This document shows, piece after piece, positions 1 to 9,020 of a stretch of DNA of 64,000 nucleotides. The stretch spans positions 25,885-89,884 of the forward strand of contig NZ_JADHEC010000011.1 in assembly GCF_015277675.1 (NCBI RefSeq). Reading direction: 5' to 3'. Position 1 is the first letter of the stretch, and the number at the start of each line of letters is the position of its first letter. The DNA comes from Flavobacterium soyangense (GTDB lineage: Bacteria > Bacteroidota > Bacteroidia > Flavobacteriales > Flavobacteriaceae). Both the position numbers and the translations under genes were made by a program. The notes beneath the pieces were generated by a model. The model ran no database searches, had not been told where the DNA came from, and saw nothing but the letters and a program-made list of their open reading frames with translations.

Positions 1-297
1 TCCGTTGCGTTTCAATATTTTTTTCTGACCCTTTTTTAAACTACAAATGATTTGTTCGTTTCTTTTGTTGATTTCAAACTCGCCGTCGATGACGAAAAAC
101 TCTTCGCCGTGTTTGATGTTTTGCACTGCCAATGGATTGAAATAACTTTTTCCGTAGGATAAATGGTAGATTGCATCCAGCACATTAGTCTTCCCAATTC
201 CGTTTTTACCCACAAAACAATTTATTTTGCCCACAAATTCGAAATTTGCTTCTGAAAAGTTCTTGTAATTGAATAATGAAATCTTTTTTAAATACAT
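1..297 (-). CDS. recF: DNA replication/repair protein RecF, N-terminal part (runs off the window)
   Basis: The 99 visible codons start [19 protein letters not shown] and contain an SMC/RecF-type Walker A motif, GKNGIGKTN, near residues 34-42. RecF is a cytoplasmic ABC-fold ATPase that works with RecO and RecR to load RecA at gapped DNA. The opening pattern (short beta strands, an L.NYKNF motif, then a P-loop followed by [10 protein letters not shown]) is typical of RecF, and I would not expect another family to match this closely. The rest of the gene, including the signature motif and Walker B, lies outside the window. It is divergent from the TPR gene, with a 145-bp shared intergenic region. 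Confidence 0.9.
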   Translation of the reverse strand, partial: MYLKKISLFNYKNFSEANFEFVGKINCFVGKNGIGKTNVLDAIYHLSYGKSYFNPLAVQNIKHGEEFFVIDGEFEINKRNEQIICSLKKGQKKILKRNG

Positions 298-388
298 TGG
301 TAAAGCTTGCAGGTATTGATAATCTTCCTGATTTTGGATAAATTTTTTAAAGTGGGTGCAAATTATTGAAAAATATCGATAAAAGAGG

Positions 389-418
389 TTTTAGATTTGA
401 ATAAATATTATATTTTTG
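389..418 (+). promoter_or_regulatory. Probable promoter of the TPR gene
   Basis: A perfect Bacteroidota -7 element, TATTTTTG (TAnnTTTG), ends 24 bases before the ATG. The -33 position carries only TTTTAG, so the upstream element is weak. The call rests on the -7 match and a sensible leader length. Confidence 0.45.
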
Positions 419-442
419 CCACTCACTAAATTAAATATTTAA

Positions 443-1216
443 ATGGCAACTTATAATAAAAGAGGATATAAACCAGCAAAAGAAAAAGAAGAAAAAGAAG
501 TTACCGAAGACATAAAAGTTCTTGAGAAAAACAGCAAAACTGCAGAAGTTTTTTCAACATTGGACGCCACTGCATCAAAAACTGAGGATTTTGTAGCTAA
601 AAATCAAAGAATTATTATTGGAGTAGTTGGTGCAATTGCATTATTGACTGTTGGATATTTGACCTATCAAAAATTTGTTGCTGCGCCTAAACAAGATGAA
701 GCCGCTACCGAAATGTTTGTTGCACAACAAAACTTTCAAAAAGCTACAGACGGAGTTGCAAGCGATTCTTTATATAAACTTTCGTTGAATGGTTCTGAAG
801 GAAAATTTGGCTTTATAAAAATTGCCGATGAATATTCAGGAACTGATGCTGGAAATCTAGCTAATTATTATGCGGGTATTGCTTATTTGAATACTGGAAA
901 ATATACTGAAGCGATTGATTATTTAAGTAAATTTAAATCAGATGATATCGTTTTGAGCGCTTTGGCAAAAGGAGCAATTGGAGACGCTTATTCACAAAAT
1001 AATCAACCAAAAGAAGCTTTGGATAATTATATAAAAGCGGCTGAAGCCAATAAAAATGATTTTACTACGCCACGTTTCTTGTTAAAAGCAGGAAAAACAG
1101 CGTTGGCTTTAGGAAATAAAGCGGATGCATTAAAATATTTTACTGATATCAAAGAAAATTTTGATGCGTCTCCAGAAGCTGCTTCAATTGATGTATTGAT
1201 AGGATTAGCACAGTAA
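443..1216 (+). CDS. Membrane-anchored tetratricopeptide-repeat protein
   Basis: The protein has 257 residues with a charged cytoplasmic N terminus rich in K and E (1-53). One transmembrane segment follows at about 56-76 (RIIIGVVGAIALLTVGYLTYQ), then an extracytoplasmic region with TPR-like helix pairs (NLANYYAGIAYLNTGKYTEA and AKGAIGDAYSQNNQPKEALD are clear repeats). The topology resembles YfgM-type ancillary proteins, which sit near the translocon in other bacteria, but that role is only an analogy here. It is followed at 69 bp by ribH on the same strand and is divergent from recF. In my experience this recF-TPR-ribH order is usual in flavobacteria. The true function is unknown. Confidence 0.8.
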   Translation: MATYNKRGYKPAKEKEEKEVTEDIKVLEKNSKTAEVFSTLDATASKTEDFVAKNQRIIIGVVGAIALLTVGYLTYQKFVAAPKQDEAATEMFVAQQNFQKATDGVASDSLYKLSLNGSEGKFGFIKIADEYSGTDAGNLANYYAGIAYLNTGKYTEAIDYLSKFKSDDIVLSALAKGAIGDAYSQNNQPKEALDNYIKAAEANKNDFTTPRFLLKAGKTALALGNKADALKYFTDIKENFDASPEAASIDVLIGLAQ

Positions 1217-1285
1217 TTTTAGGATTATACATTTAGATTTGGTAACTTTATACTTTTAATTCTAAATCTTTATTTCTAAAATAAA

Positions 1286-1855
1286 ATGGCAACTATAAAT
1301 AAAAACTTATCCGAATACGATAAAAATTCAATCCCAGACGCGAAAAATTTTCGGTTTGGGATTGTTGTTTCAGAGTGGAATGACACCATAACCGAAGGGC
1401 TTTGTTTTGGGGCAGTTACAGGACTTTTAGAAAATGAAGTGCCATCAGAAAACATCATTCGTTGGAATGTGCCGGGAAGTTTTGAACTCATTTATGGAGC
1501 AAAAAAAATGTTGCAAACCCAAAATGTTGATGCAGTAATAGCTATTGGTTGTGTAATTCAAGGGCAAACCAAACATTTTGATTTTGTTTGCGAAGCAGTT
1601 TCGCAAGGCATAAAAGACCTGAATGTAGAAACCGATATTCCTGTTATTTTTTGTGTTTTGACGGATAATACTATGCAGCAATCCATAGACAGAAGCGGAG
1701 GAAAACACGGAAATAAAGGAACCGAAGCTGCTGTTGCGGCTATAAAAATGGCCTATTTAAGACATCAGGCTTCGTTTAGTCACCAATTTAAAAATCACCA
1801 ATTATTATCAACCGGTCCATTGCAAATCGAAGGTTTGACAATGATAGAAGAATAA
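1286..1855 (+). CDS. ribH: 6,7-dimethyl-8-ribityllumazine synthase (riboflavin pathway)
   Basis: Lumazine synthase condenses 5-amino-6-ribitylaminouracil with 3,4-dihydroxy-2-butanone-4-phosphate, the penultimate step of riboflavin synthesis. The family signatures are present in order: the substrate loop VPGSFELI, the strand-loop GCVIQGQTKHFDFV with its conserved His, and the C-terminal LTDNTMQQSIDRSGGKHGNKG. The 189 residues exceed the usual 155-160. The excess is a tail after AAIKMAYLRH that is not part of the core fold. A strong intrinsic terminator follows directly, so the transcript probably ends here, whether it began at ribH or at the TPR gene. Confidence 0.95.
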   Translation: MATINKNLSEYDKNSIPDAKNFRFGIVVSEWNDTITEGLCFGAVTGLLENEVPSENIIRWNVPGSFELIYGAKKMLQTQNVDAVIAIGCVIQGQTKHFDFVCEAVSQGIKDLNVETDIPVIFCVLTDNTMQQSIDRSGGKHGNKGTEAAVAAIKMAYLRHQASFSHQFKNHQLLSTGPLQIEGLTMIEE

Positions 1856-1874
1856 AGTCAAAAATCACAAATCT

Positions 1875-1919
1875 AAAACCTATACTGTTCTATTGATGGT
1901 ATAGGTTTTTTGTTTTTTT
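1875..1919 (+). terminator. Intrinsic terminator after ribH
   Basis: An 11-bp perfect stem (AAAACCTATAC with GTATAGGTTTT) encloses a 13-nt loop and runs into a T-rich tract. It sits 19 bp after the ribH stop codon. Confidence 0.85.
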
Positions 1920-2017
1920 ATGATAAATTTAGGTAGCAATCCAAACAGAAATTACTTAAATTTGCTCACCATTGGTTTTCGAAAATTTCAAACCTTAAAC
2001 TTTAAACTATTTTTTTA

Positions 2018-3868
2018 ATGTCGAGTATCATTCAATTGCTTCCTGATCACGTTGCTAATCAAATTGCCGCTGGAGAAGTCGTTCAGCGACCTGCTTCGGT
2101 TGTAAAGGAATTGCTTGAAAACGCCGTTGATGCTGGAGCAAATGATATTAAATTAATCCTTAAAGATGCAGGAAAGTCATTGGTTCAAGTGATTGATAAT
2201 GGACAAGGAATGAGTATCACCGATGCACGTTTGTGTTTTGAACGTCACGCCACTTCTAAAATTCGTCAAGCCGAAGATTTGTTTTCTTTGCACACCAAAG
2301 GGTTTCGAGGTGAAGCTTTGGCATCGATTGCCGCGATTGCTCACGTTGAAATGAAAACCAAGCAAGATCAAGAAGAATTGGGGACCCATATCGTAGTTGA
2401 AGGCAGCAAGTTTGTGTCACAAGATATGGCAGTTTTGCCAAAAGGAACTTCTTTTGGAGTCAAGAATTTATTTTTTAATATTCCTGCTCGACGCAATTTT
2501 TTGAAATCGGATACTGTTGAATACCGCCATATCATTGATGAATTTCATCGAGTGGCTTTGGCACATCCGAAAATATTTTTTACTTTTTACCACAACGGAA
2601 GCGAAATGTTTAATTTGCATCCTTCGAGTTTGAGACAACGAATCGTGAATATTTTTTCCGGTAAAACCAATGAAAAATTGGTTCCTGTTAACGAAGAAAC
2701 AGAAATTGTAAGCATCCAAGGTTTTGTTTGTAAACCTGAGTTTGCCAAGAAAAATCGTGGTGAACAATTTTTCTTTGTCAATGACAGATTCATAAAAAGT
2801 GGTTATTTACACCACGCAGTTATGGCAGCTTACGATGGGCTTTTGAAAGATGGAGCACAGCCAAGTTATTTTTTATATTTAGCGGTTCCGCCAAACACCA
2901 TCGATATCAATATTCATCCCACGAAAACCGAAATTAAGTTTGATGATGAATCTGCTTTGTATGCTATTTTACGGGCTTCAATAAAACACAGTTTGGGACA
3001 ATTTAATGTTGCGCCAGTTTTGGATTTTGAACGCGATGCTAATTTGGACACTCCATATCATTACAAAGATTTGGAAGGAACTACACCAACGATTCAAGTT
3101 GATGGCAGTTTCAATCCATTTTCTGAAGAAGACAAACCCAATAGACATTTTGCAAATACTAATTATAGAAAGCCAGAATCTACAACAAATTGGGAAAGTT
3201 TGTATGTGGGTTTAAAACAGGATTTTGATGAAGTTGAAACAATGACTTTTGAAAATGAGGCAGTGACTTCATCTTTATTTAATAGTGAAGAAGTGGAGCA
3301 AGCGATTCATAAGACACACCAAATCCATAAAAAATACATTGTTAATCCAATAAAATCTGGAATGATAATAGTGGATCAGCAAAGAGCACATCAACGCATT
3401 TTGTACGAACAATTCCTGACTAATATCACGGTCAATTTAGCATCAAGCCAGCAATTGTTGTTTCCGTTGCATTTGTATTTTTCGAATGGAGAAATGCAAT
3501 TAATAAAAGAATTAAAGCCTTCATTGACTAACACTGGTTTTGTTTTCGAGGAGACAAATGAGGACAGTGTCGTTATTTCTGGATTGCCGATAAATGTCTC
3601 CGAAAGCGAAGCTTCGCTGGTTTTGGAACAACTTTTGAGTGATTTACAAGATGGAATTCCGGAAAGCAGTTTCAGTCAGAATGACACGATTGCCAAATCT
3701 ATGGCACGAAGTTTGGCGGTAAAAACAGGAACTTATTTAACCGAAAAAGAACAGGAAAACTTGGTAAACGGACTTTTTGCCTGTAAAGACCCCAATGTTT
3801 CCCCATTTCAAAAACCTACTTTCATCACGATGCGTGTGGAAGATTTAGACAAAAAATTTGCACTATGA
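2018..3868 (+). CDS. mutL: DNA mismatch repair protein MutL
   Basis: The protein has 616 residues. The N-terminal GHKL ATPase carries all expected motifs: KELLENAVDAGA, VIDNGQGM, RHATSKI and GFRGEALASIA. It is followed by the transducer domain with IHPTKTEIKF. The C-terminal dimerisation domain starts near residue 420. The endonuclease motif DQHA(X)2E(X)4E of nicking MutL proteins appears here as DQQRAHQRILYE, and the distal CPHGRP motif appears as SPFQKP, so metal-dependent nicking looks lost. MutL couples MutS mismatch recognition to strand removal. The stop codon overlaps the start of the next gene (ATGA), indicating translational coupling to the rhomboid gene. Confidence 0.95.
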   Translation: MSSIIQLLPDHVANQIAAGEVVQRPASVVKELLENAVDAGANDIKLILKDAGKSLVQVIDNGQGMSITDARLCFERHATSKIRQAEDLFSLHTKGFRGEALASIAAIAHVEMKTKQDQEELGTHIVVEGSKFVSQDMAVLPKGTSFGVKNLFFNIPARRNFLKSDTVEYRHIIDEFHRVALAHPKIFFTFYHNGSEMFNLHPSSLRQRIVNIFSGKTNEKLVPVNEETEIVSIQGFVCKPEFAKKNRGEQFFFVNDRFIKSGYLHHAVMAAYDGLLKDGAQPSYFLYLAVPPNTIDINIHPTKTEIKFDDESALYAILRASIKHSLGQFNVAPVLDFERDANLDTPYHYKDLEGTTPTIQVDGSFNPFSEEDKPNRHFANTNYRKPESTTNWESLYVGLKQDFDEVETMTFENEAVTSSLFNSEEVEQAIHKTHQIHKKYIVNPIKSGMIIVDQQRAHQRILYEQFLTNITVNLASSQQLLFPLHLYFSNGEMQLIKELKPSLTNTGFVFEETNEDSVVISGLPINVSESEASLVLEQLLSDLQDGIPESSFSQNDTIAKSMARSLAVKTGTYLTEKEQENLVNGLFACKDPNVSPFQKPTFITMRVEDLDKKFAL

Positions 3869-4677
3869 TGAATATCACACCAGTTGTAAAGCAACTTTTA
3901 ATAATTAACATTCTCTTTTTTATTGGTTCCTATTTTGTGCCGGTATCTTATGATTTATTCGCTCTTTATTATCCTGAAAACGATGATTTCAAGATTTGGC
4001 AACTCATTACTCATATGTTTATGCACGCCCCTTTTCCTAATATTTCGCATATATTGTTCAATATGTTTGCGCTGTATTCCTTTGGAAGTGCGTTAGAGCA
4101 TTTTTGGGGTGGAAAAAAATTCTTGTTTTTCTATATTTCTTGTGGATTAGGGGCTGCTTTATTGCATACTGTAGTCAATTATATAGAGATTCATTCTTTG
4201 TTATCACAAGTGGCAAATTTGAATTTATCAACTTCAGAATTACATCAATTATTAAATGCCGATTATAGTTCACTTTTTGATGAAAAAGGTAAAATGATGG
4301 CTGGTGAAATCAATACTCTTTTAGAAAGGGTTCATTGTACACAGCAACAATTTAACGCCATTGGAGAAGCATCTATGATTTCAAAAGGCACTGTTATTGG
4401 GGCTTCGGGAGCTATTTATGGATTATTGGCTGCTTTTGCTTTTATGTTTCCAAATGCAGAATTGGCCTTACTTTTTATTCCTATTCCAATAAAAGCGAAG
4501 TATTTTGTTCCGGGAATTTTGGCAATTGATTTGTTTTTAGGATTCAATGGGCAATCTATTTTTGGTGCCGGAAGTACAGGAATTGCTCATTTTGCGCATA
4601 TTGGTGGCGCATTGACCGGTTTTATAATGATGTGGTTTTGGAAGAAAAACCAGTTTAACAGGAATCGTTGGAATTAA
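3865..4677 (+). CDS. Rhomboid family intramembrane serine protease (first of a pair)
   Basis: This is an integral membrane protein of 270 residues with about six hydrophobic segments. The catalytic serine lies in GASGAIYG (S181) and the histidine in AHFAHIGG (H245), the rhomboid dyad. The WxxxTxMFMH segment and the HILFNMFAL helix match the rhomboid core. An unusual hydrophilic insert of about 65 residues (roughly 107-172) separates the early helices from the active-site helix. Rhomboids cleave transmembrane segments of substrate proteins within the bilayer; the substrate here is unknown. The start overlaps mutL by 4 nt. A second ATG directly follows the first, so the start may be one codon later. 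Confidence 0.9.
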   Translation: MMNITPVVKQLLIINILFFIGSYFVPVSYDLFALYYPENDDFKIWQLITHMFMHAPFPNISHILFNMFALYSFGSALEHFWGGKKFLFFYISCGLGAALLHTVVNYIEIHSLLSQVANLNLSTSELHQLLNADYSSLFDEKGKMMAGEINTLLERVHCTQQQFNAIGEASMISKGTVIGASGAIYGLLAAFAFMFPNAELALLFIPIPIKAKYFVPGILAIDLFLGFNGQSIFGAGSTGIAHFAHIGGALTGFIMMWFWKKNQFNRNRWN

Positions 4678-4730
4678 TATCAGTTTGCAGATATCAGTGT
4701 TTTGTTTTTGTGTTTAAATTGTAAATAAAA

Positions 4731-5594
4731 ATGGCTAGTATTATAGATGACTTAAAAATGCATTATAAATTTGGTGGAATAGCCCAAAGGCTTATCTACT
4801 GGAATGTGGCTTGCTTTCTGGGTTCATTATTTTTTTATGATTTTAGTGTAGGAACTTTTAATTTTCCCAATTGGATAGCTTTGTCCTCTGAACCTTCGGT
4901 TTTTATGACAAAACCTTGGACATTGCTTACCTATGCTTTTTTTCATGATGGATTCAGTCATATATTTTTCAATATGATTGTCTTGAATTTTTCCAGCACT
5001 TTATTCCTTACTTTTTTCTCCCAAAAACAATTGTTGGGATTGTATATCTTGAGCTCAATATTTGCCGGAATTGCCTTTGTTTCAGGCTATTATTTCTTGA
5101 ATTTTAGTGCTTCAATTGTTGGGGCTTCGGCAGCAATTATGGCGGTTTTAGTCGCTACAACCACTTATAGTCCCTTGATGAATGTAAGGTTGTTGCTTAT
5201 TGGAAACGTGAAGTTATGGCACATTACACTTGTGATTCTGGTTATTGACCTGATGCAAATTCGCATTGAAAATACTGGCGGACATATTGCTCACCTCGCA
5301 GGCGCCTTTTTTGGCTTTATTTTTATTAAATTATTGCAAAACGGAACTGATTTAAGTAAAATTGTTTCTACCATAATAGATTTTTTTGTTAATTTGTTTC
5401 GGAAATCCCCATCCACACCATTTAAAAAGGTTCATAAAAATTATAAAAAACCTGTTGCGAATCCTACTTCAAAAATTGTAACCAAAGACAAAACGCAACA
5501 GCAAATAGATGAAATTCTGGATAAAATAAGTCGTTCTGGATATGATTGTTTGACAAAAGAAGAAAAAGAATTTTTGTTTAAAGCTGGGAAATAG
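4731..5594 (+). CDS. Rhomboid family protease with C-terminal cytosolic tail
   Basis: The protein has 287 residues. The rhomboid core has a catalytic serine in GASAAIMA (S133) and a histidine in GHIAHLAG (H188). A soluble tail from about residue 215 ends in a helical segment (QQIDEILDKISRSGYDCLTK...) of the type found after rhomboid domains in Bacteroidota (the DUF6576-like region). It follows the first rhomboid by 53 bp. The two share low identity outside the motifs and differ in insert and tail, so they are not a recent duplication. Substrates are unknown. Confidence 0.88.
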   Translation: MASIIDDLKMHYKFGGIAQRLIYWNVACFLGSLFFYDFSVGTFNFPNWIALSSEPSVFMTKPWTLLTYAFFHDGFSHIFFNMIVLNFSSTLFLTFFSQKQLLGLYILSSIFAGIAFVSGYYFLNFSASIVGASAAIMAVLVATTTYSPLMNVRLLLIGNVKLWHITLVILVIDLMQIRIENTGGHIAHLAGAFFGFIFIKLLQNGTDLSKIVSTIIDFFVNLFRKSPSTPFKKVHKNYKKPVANPTSKIVTKDKTQQQIDEILDKISRSGYDCLTKEEKEFLFKAGK

Positions 5595-5650
5595 AATTAG
5601 TGTTCAGTAGCAGTTGGCAGTTTTTCAATTAACAACAAACAAACATAAAA

Positions 5651-6697
5651 ATGAAAAACCTTTCTTGGTTTAATAAAGTGATGTTTTTTTTGAATATAGT
5701 GCTAACTGTATCGACATTTGTTGCTTATGTTTTGCCTTTTCTGGCACCTAAACTTTTCCCACTTTTATCCGTTCTTACATTATTTATGCCTTTGTTTTTT
5801 ATTTTGAACGGATTGTTTTTCCTGTATTGGGGAATTCAGTTCAAGAAGCGAATGATTTTGTCTGGCTTGGTACTTTTAATGGGGATTACTTTTATCAATA
5901 AATTCTATAAATTTTCGGCTAAAGAATATCTGGAAAACGAAAAAGATTTTACGGTAATGAGTTATAATGTTCGTTTGTTGAATGTCTTCAAATGGTTAGA
6001 CAGAGACGATGTTCCCGAAAATATCCTGACTTTTATCAATGACAAAAACCCCGATATATTGTGTATTCAGGAATATTCTAATTCTGCCAAAATTGATTTG
6101 AAAGTGTATCCACATAGATATATTTTGATGAAAGGAAATCTGATTAAAACCGGACAAGCAATTTTTTCTAAATTTCCCATTATAAATCAGGGAAATATTG
6201 TGTTTCCAAACTCTAATAATAATGTAGTTTTTGCTGACATCAAAAAAGGAAAAGATATTATCAGGGTCTACAATATGCACCTTCAATCCATAAAAATTTC
6301 ACCCGATGTTACTGAAATAAATGAAAATATTGATGCCCTTGACCAAGGCAAATCACAACAACTTTTTAATAGAATAAGCAAAGCGTTTAAGCAACAGCAG
6401 CAGCAAGCCGAGATTATAAAAGAACATAAAAAAAACTGCACTTATCCCATTATTATTTGTGGCGACATGAATAACAGCGCGTTTTCATATGTTTATCGAA
6501 ATATAAAAGGAAAATTAAAAGACACTTTTGAAGAATCCGGAAAAGGGTTTGGAGCGACTTATAAGTTCAGATATTATCCTGCCCGAATCGATTATATTTT
6601 TGCAGATGATAAAATGACTGTCAAAAAATTTGAGAGTTTTTCTGATTTCGAAAACTCCGATCATTACCCGATTATGGCAAAATTATCAATGGAATAA
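5651..6697 (+). CDS. Membrane-anchored endonuclease/exonuclease/phosphatase-fold hydrolase
   Basis: The protein has 348 residues. Three hydrophobic segments (about 8-30, 36-60 and 68-85) precede an EEP domain. Active-site landmarks are SYNVRLLN, the metal-binding IQEYS, the YNMHLQS strand, CGDMNNS and the terminal SDHYPIMAKL. The fold covers nucleases, sphingomyelinases and phosphoinositide phosphatases, so the substrate cannot be assigned. The catalytic domain probably faces the periplasm. It ends the mutL-rhomboid-rhomboid-EEP run and converges on the WbqC-like gene with a 9-bp gap. Confidence 0.85.
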   Translation: MKNLSWFNKVMFFLNIVLTVSTFVAYVLPFLAPKLFPLLSVLTLFMPLFFILNGLFFLYWGIQFKKRMILSGLVLLMGITFINKFYKFSAKEYLENEKDFTVMSYNVRLLNVFKWLDRDDVPENILTFINDKNPDILCIQEYSNSAKIDLKVYPHRYILMKGNLIKTGQAIFSKFPIINQGNIVFPNSNNNVVFADIKKGKDIIRVYNMHLQSIKISPDVTEINENIDALDQGKSQQLFNRISKAFKQQQQQAEIIKEHKKNCTYPIIICGDMNNSAFSYVYRNIKGKLKDTFEESGKGFGATYKFRYYPARIDYIFADDKMTVKKFESFSDFENSDHYPIMAKLSME

Positions 6698-6706
6698 GTT
6701 GATGGC

Positions 6707-7333
6707 TTATATGATAATTAAGTCCTGCTTTTTCAAATAATCAAAAGCATATTTTCCCTCATTGAATATCAAATCCAAAACGCTCAAATTATTCAAAAAT
6801 CCGTGTTTATCATCAAAAACCTGAGTGTAAGTTTCGAACTTGGAATTGTCTTTTTTTCCGTCTGCCAAAATTCTAAAATCCAAAATTGAATTTGAATCCA
6901 CCTTGTGAAAATATTCGGTTGTAGTATCATATTCGAATTTCATTCGAAGACATTTAGACACAAAATTCATCGTTTCAAAGTTCAAATCCATCAAGAAATT
7001 GTATTTTTTTTCGAAAATTGGACGAATGTCATCTTCGAAATATTCAAAAAAAGGAGAACTTCTGTACCCCGCTTCCAATGATTTAAAATGCTGTTTTTGC
7101 CAGTCAAAATCGGTTTCTATTTTGATGTCTTTCGTTTTTTGATGTATTTGTTGCGAATGCTTTACGGGGATATTCAGCAACTGAATTCCATTTGGACTGT
7201 ATATATAAGTTCGATTGCGATTGGTTTGCTTTTGGAAATTATCCTCCATTTCAAGCACAAGATTTTCTGCCTGAGCCATTGCAATACAATGACTAATCGA
7301 AGGGAAATAGGTCGGATGGATTAGAGTTTTCAT
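6707..7333 (-). CDS. WbqC-like family protein
   Basis: The protein has 208 residues and opens with HPTYFPSISHCIAMAQA, the pattern of the WbqC family, whose name comes from a polysaccharide locus and whose biochemical role is not established. Other family features are the RNRTYIYSPNGIQLLNIPV strand and SPFFEYFEDDIRPIFEKKY. There is no signal peptide or membrane segment. It is the last gene of the parA-parB-DUF5683-dapB-lepB run and follows lepB by 80 bp. That gap contains the inverted pair GTTTAAAGT / ACTTTAAAC. Confidence 0.8.
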   Translation of the reverse strand: MKTLIHPTYFPSISHCIAMAQAENLVLEMEDNFQKQTNRNRTYIYSPNGIQLLNIPVKHSQQIHQKTKDIKIETDFDWQKQHFKSLEAGYRSSPFFEYFEDDIRPIFEKKYNFLMDLNFETMNFVSKCLRMKFEYDTTTEYFHKVDSNSILDFRILADGKKDNSKFETYTQVFDDKHGFLNNLSVLDLIFNEGKYAFDYLKKQDLIII

Positions 7334-7413
7334 CTTTTATTTGCTAAGGTTTAAAGTTTAAGTTTGTTGCTATAACCTTATACTTTAAACACTTTTGACT
7401 AAATATTTTTTCT

Positions 7414-8952
7414 CTATTTTCTTTTTTTCCAAAAATACTCACCCACAAAAAAGGCAGCTAAAGCAAATAGGAATAATTTAAAATAAGATTGTGGTTGACC
7501 ATCTCCGCCTACGGTGGTAAACAATCTTTCCCAGCGGATTTTACCCAAACCTTTGCCGTTTGTATCCCAACTCATCCAGATAAAAACTGGTTTTCCTACG
7601 ATATGATCTTCGGGGACATATCCCCAATAGCGACTATCCTCAGAGTTATGGCGATTGTCTCCCATCATCCAGTAATAATCTTGTTTGAAGGTATAGGTGT
7701 TTGTTTTACTGCCGTTGATATAAATATCGCTGCCCTTAACTTCCAACTTGTTCTTTTCGTATTCGGTAATTATTCGGCTATAAAAAGGCAAAGTCATAAA
7801 GTTTAATGCAACCGTTTTTCCTACTTGCGGAATGTATATTGGTCCAAAGTTATCACGATTCCATTTATGGATGTGTGGAAAAATTCCATCTTCAACACCT
7901 TTAGAAATTATTCTTGTTACAGATGTGATTCCGGGAACATTTTTCAATCTCTCAACACTAGTTGCGGGTAAAGCAGTTACGTATAGTGTGTCTTTTTTAT
8001 CACTCGTGAAACCTGCTCCATCAGTTACGTCCAGATCTTTGAATAAATATTCAAAATCTATGGGTGTTTTTCCGTCCAATGCTATTTTGTACGAATATTG
8101 CGGTTTAGCTCTTTCAGGCAAAGCCAATATTCTACCATTGATATATACAATTCCATCTTTTATTTGCATACTATCACCAGGAACTCCAACGCAACGTTTT
8201 ACATAATTTGATTTCTTGTCGATTGGTTTATCAACGTGCCTTCCCGATGGATCTCTAAAAAAATAAACGGTATCTACAGGCCAGTTAAAAACTACGATGT
8301 CACAATTTTTAATTTTTTGGAAAGCGGGTAATCTAAAATAAGGCAATTGAGGCCAATTCAGATAGGATTTTCTTTTTAGCAATGGAATTGTGTCATGAAC
8401 CATTGGCAACGCTACCGTTGTCATTGGAACTCTGGCGCCATAATTCATTTTACTCACGAATAAAAAGTCGCCCACCAATAATGATTTTTCCAATGATGAA
8501 GTTGGAATGGTGTAGGGTTGAAGGAAATAAGTGTGCACAATTGTAGCAACAACAACTGCAAATAGCAAAGAACTTATAGTGTCAGCAGTTTTGTTATCTG
8601 GACTCAAACTCCTGTCACTTACGTAATTTAATTGCTGTGTATAATTAATAAAATAAATGTATAAACCAAAGGTTGCTATACCTAAAAAAGTGTCTAAACT
8701 TGAACGTTTTCCAAAACTTCTCAAAGTTTCTACCCAAATAACTGGAAACATAATCAGGTTGATTATAGGAATGAAAAGCAACAATGTCCACCAAGTTGGG
8801 CGACCGATTATTTTCATCAAAACGATGGAATTATATACTGGAATTGCAGCTTCCCAGCGTTTTCTGCCAGCAGCTTCATATAATTTCCAAGTTCCTAAAA
8901 AGTGAATTACCTGTACAATCAAGAAAAACACAAACCATTGATATAGTGTCAT
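7414..8952 (-). CDS. lepB: Signal peptidase I with N-terminal membrane domain
   Basis: The protein has 512 residues, much longer than a minimal signal peptidase. An N-terminal DUF5684-type membrane module (about 1-105) precedes the usual LepB core. The nucleophile Ser lies in IPTSSLEKSLL (S153) and the general base Lys in NYVKRCVGVPGD (K252). The box GDNRHNSEDSRYWG is intact near residue 430. A roughly 130-residue insertion separates the Lys box from the GDN box, as in other Bacteroidota enzymes. A last hydrophobic segment near residues 487-505 precedes KKRK. It removes signal peptides from secreted preproteins at the inner membrane. It sits downstream of dapB in the same operon. Confidence 0.95.
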   Translation of the reverse strand: MTLYQWFVFFLIVQVIHFLGTWKLYEAAGRKRWEAAIPVYNSIVLMKIIGRPTWWTLLLFIPIINLIMFPVIWVETLRSFGKRSSLDTFLGIATFGLYIYFINYTQQLNYVSDRSLSPDNKTADTISSLLFAVVVATIVHTYFLQPYTIPTSSLEKSLLVGDFLFVSKMNYGARVPMTTVALPMVHDTIPLLKRKSYLNWPQLPYFRLPAFQKIKNCDIVVFNWPVDTVYFFRDPSGRHVDKPIDKKSNYVKRCVGVPGDSMQIKDGIVYINGRILALPERAKPQYSYKIALDGKTPIDFEYLFKDLDVTDGAGFTSDKKDTLYVTALPATSVERLKNVPGITSVTRIISKGVEDGIFPHIHKWNRDNFGPIYIPQVGKTVALNFMTLPFYSRIITEYEKNKLEVKGSDIYINGSKTNTYTFKQDYYWMMGDNRHNSEDSRYWGYVPEDHIVGKPVFIWMSWDTNGKGLGKIRWERLFTTVGGDGQPQSYFKLFLFALAAFFVGEYFWKKRK

Positions 8953-9020
8953 AATTATTTTGTTTTAAGTTTGAATTTAAGGTTATTCCAATTGAAACTT
9001 CTCCTTAAACCTAAAAAAGT

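Noticed and set aside
7832..8206. Plus-strand open frame of about 124 codons inside lepB
   Set aside because: Antisense shadow of the signal peptidase gene with no family features.
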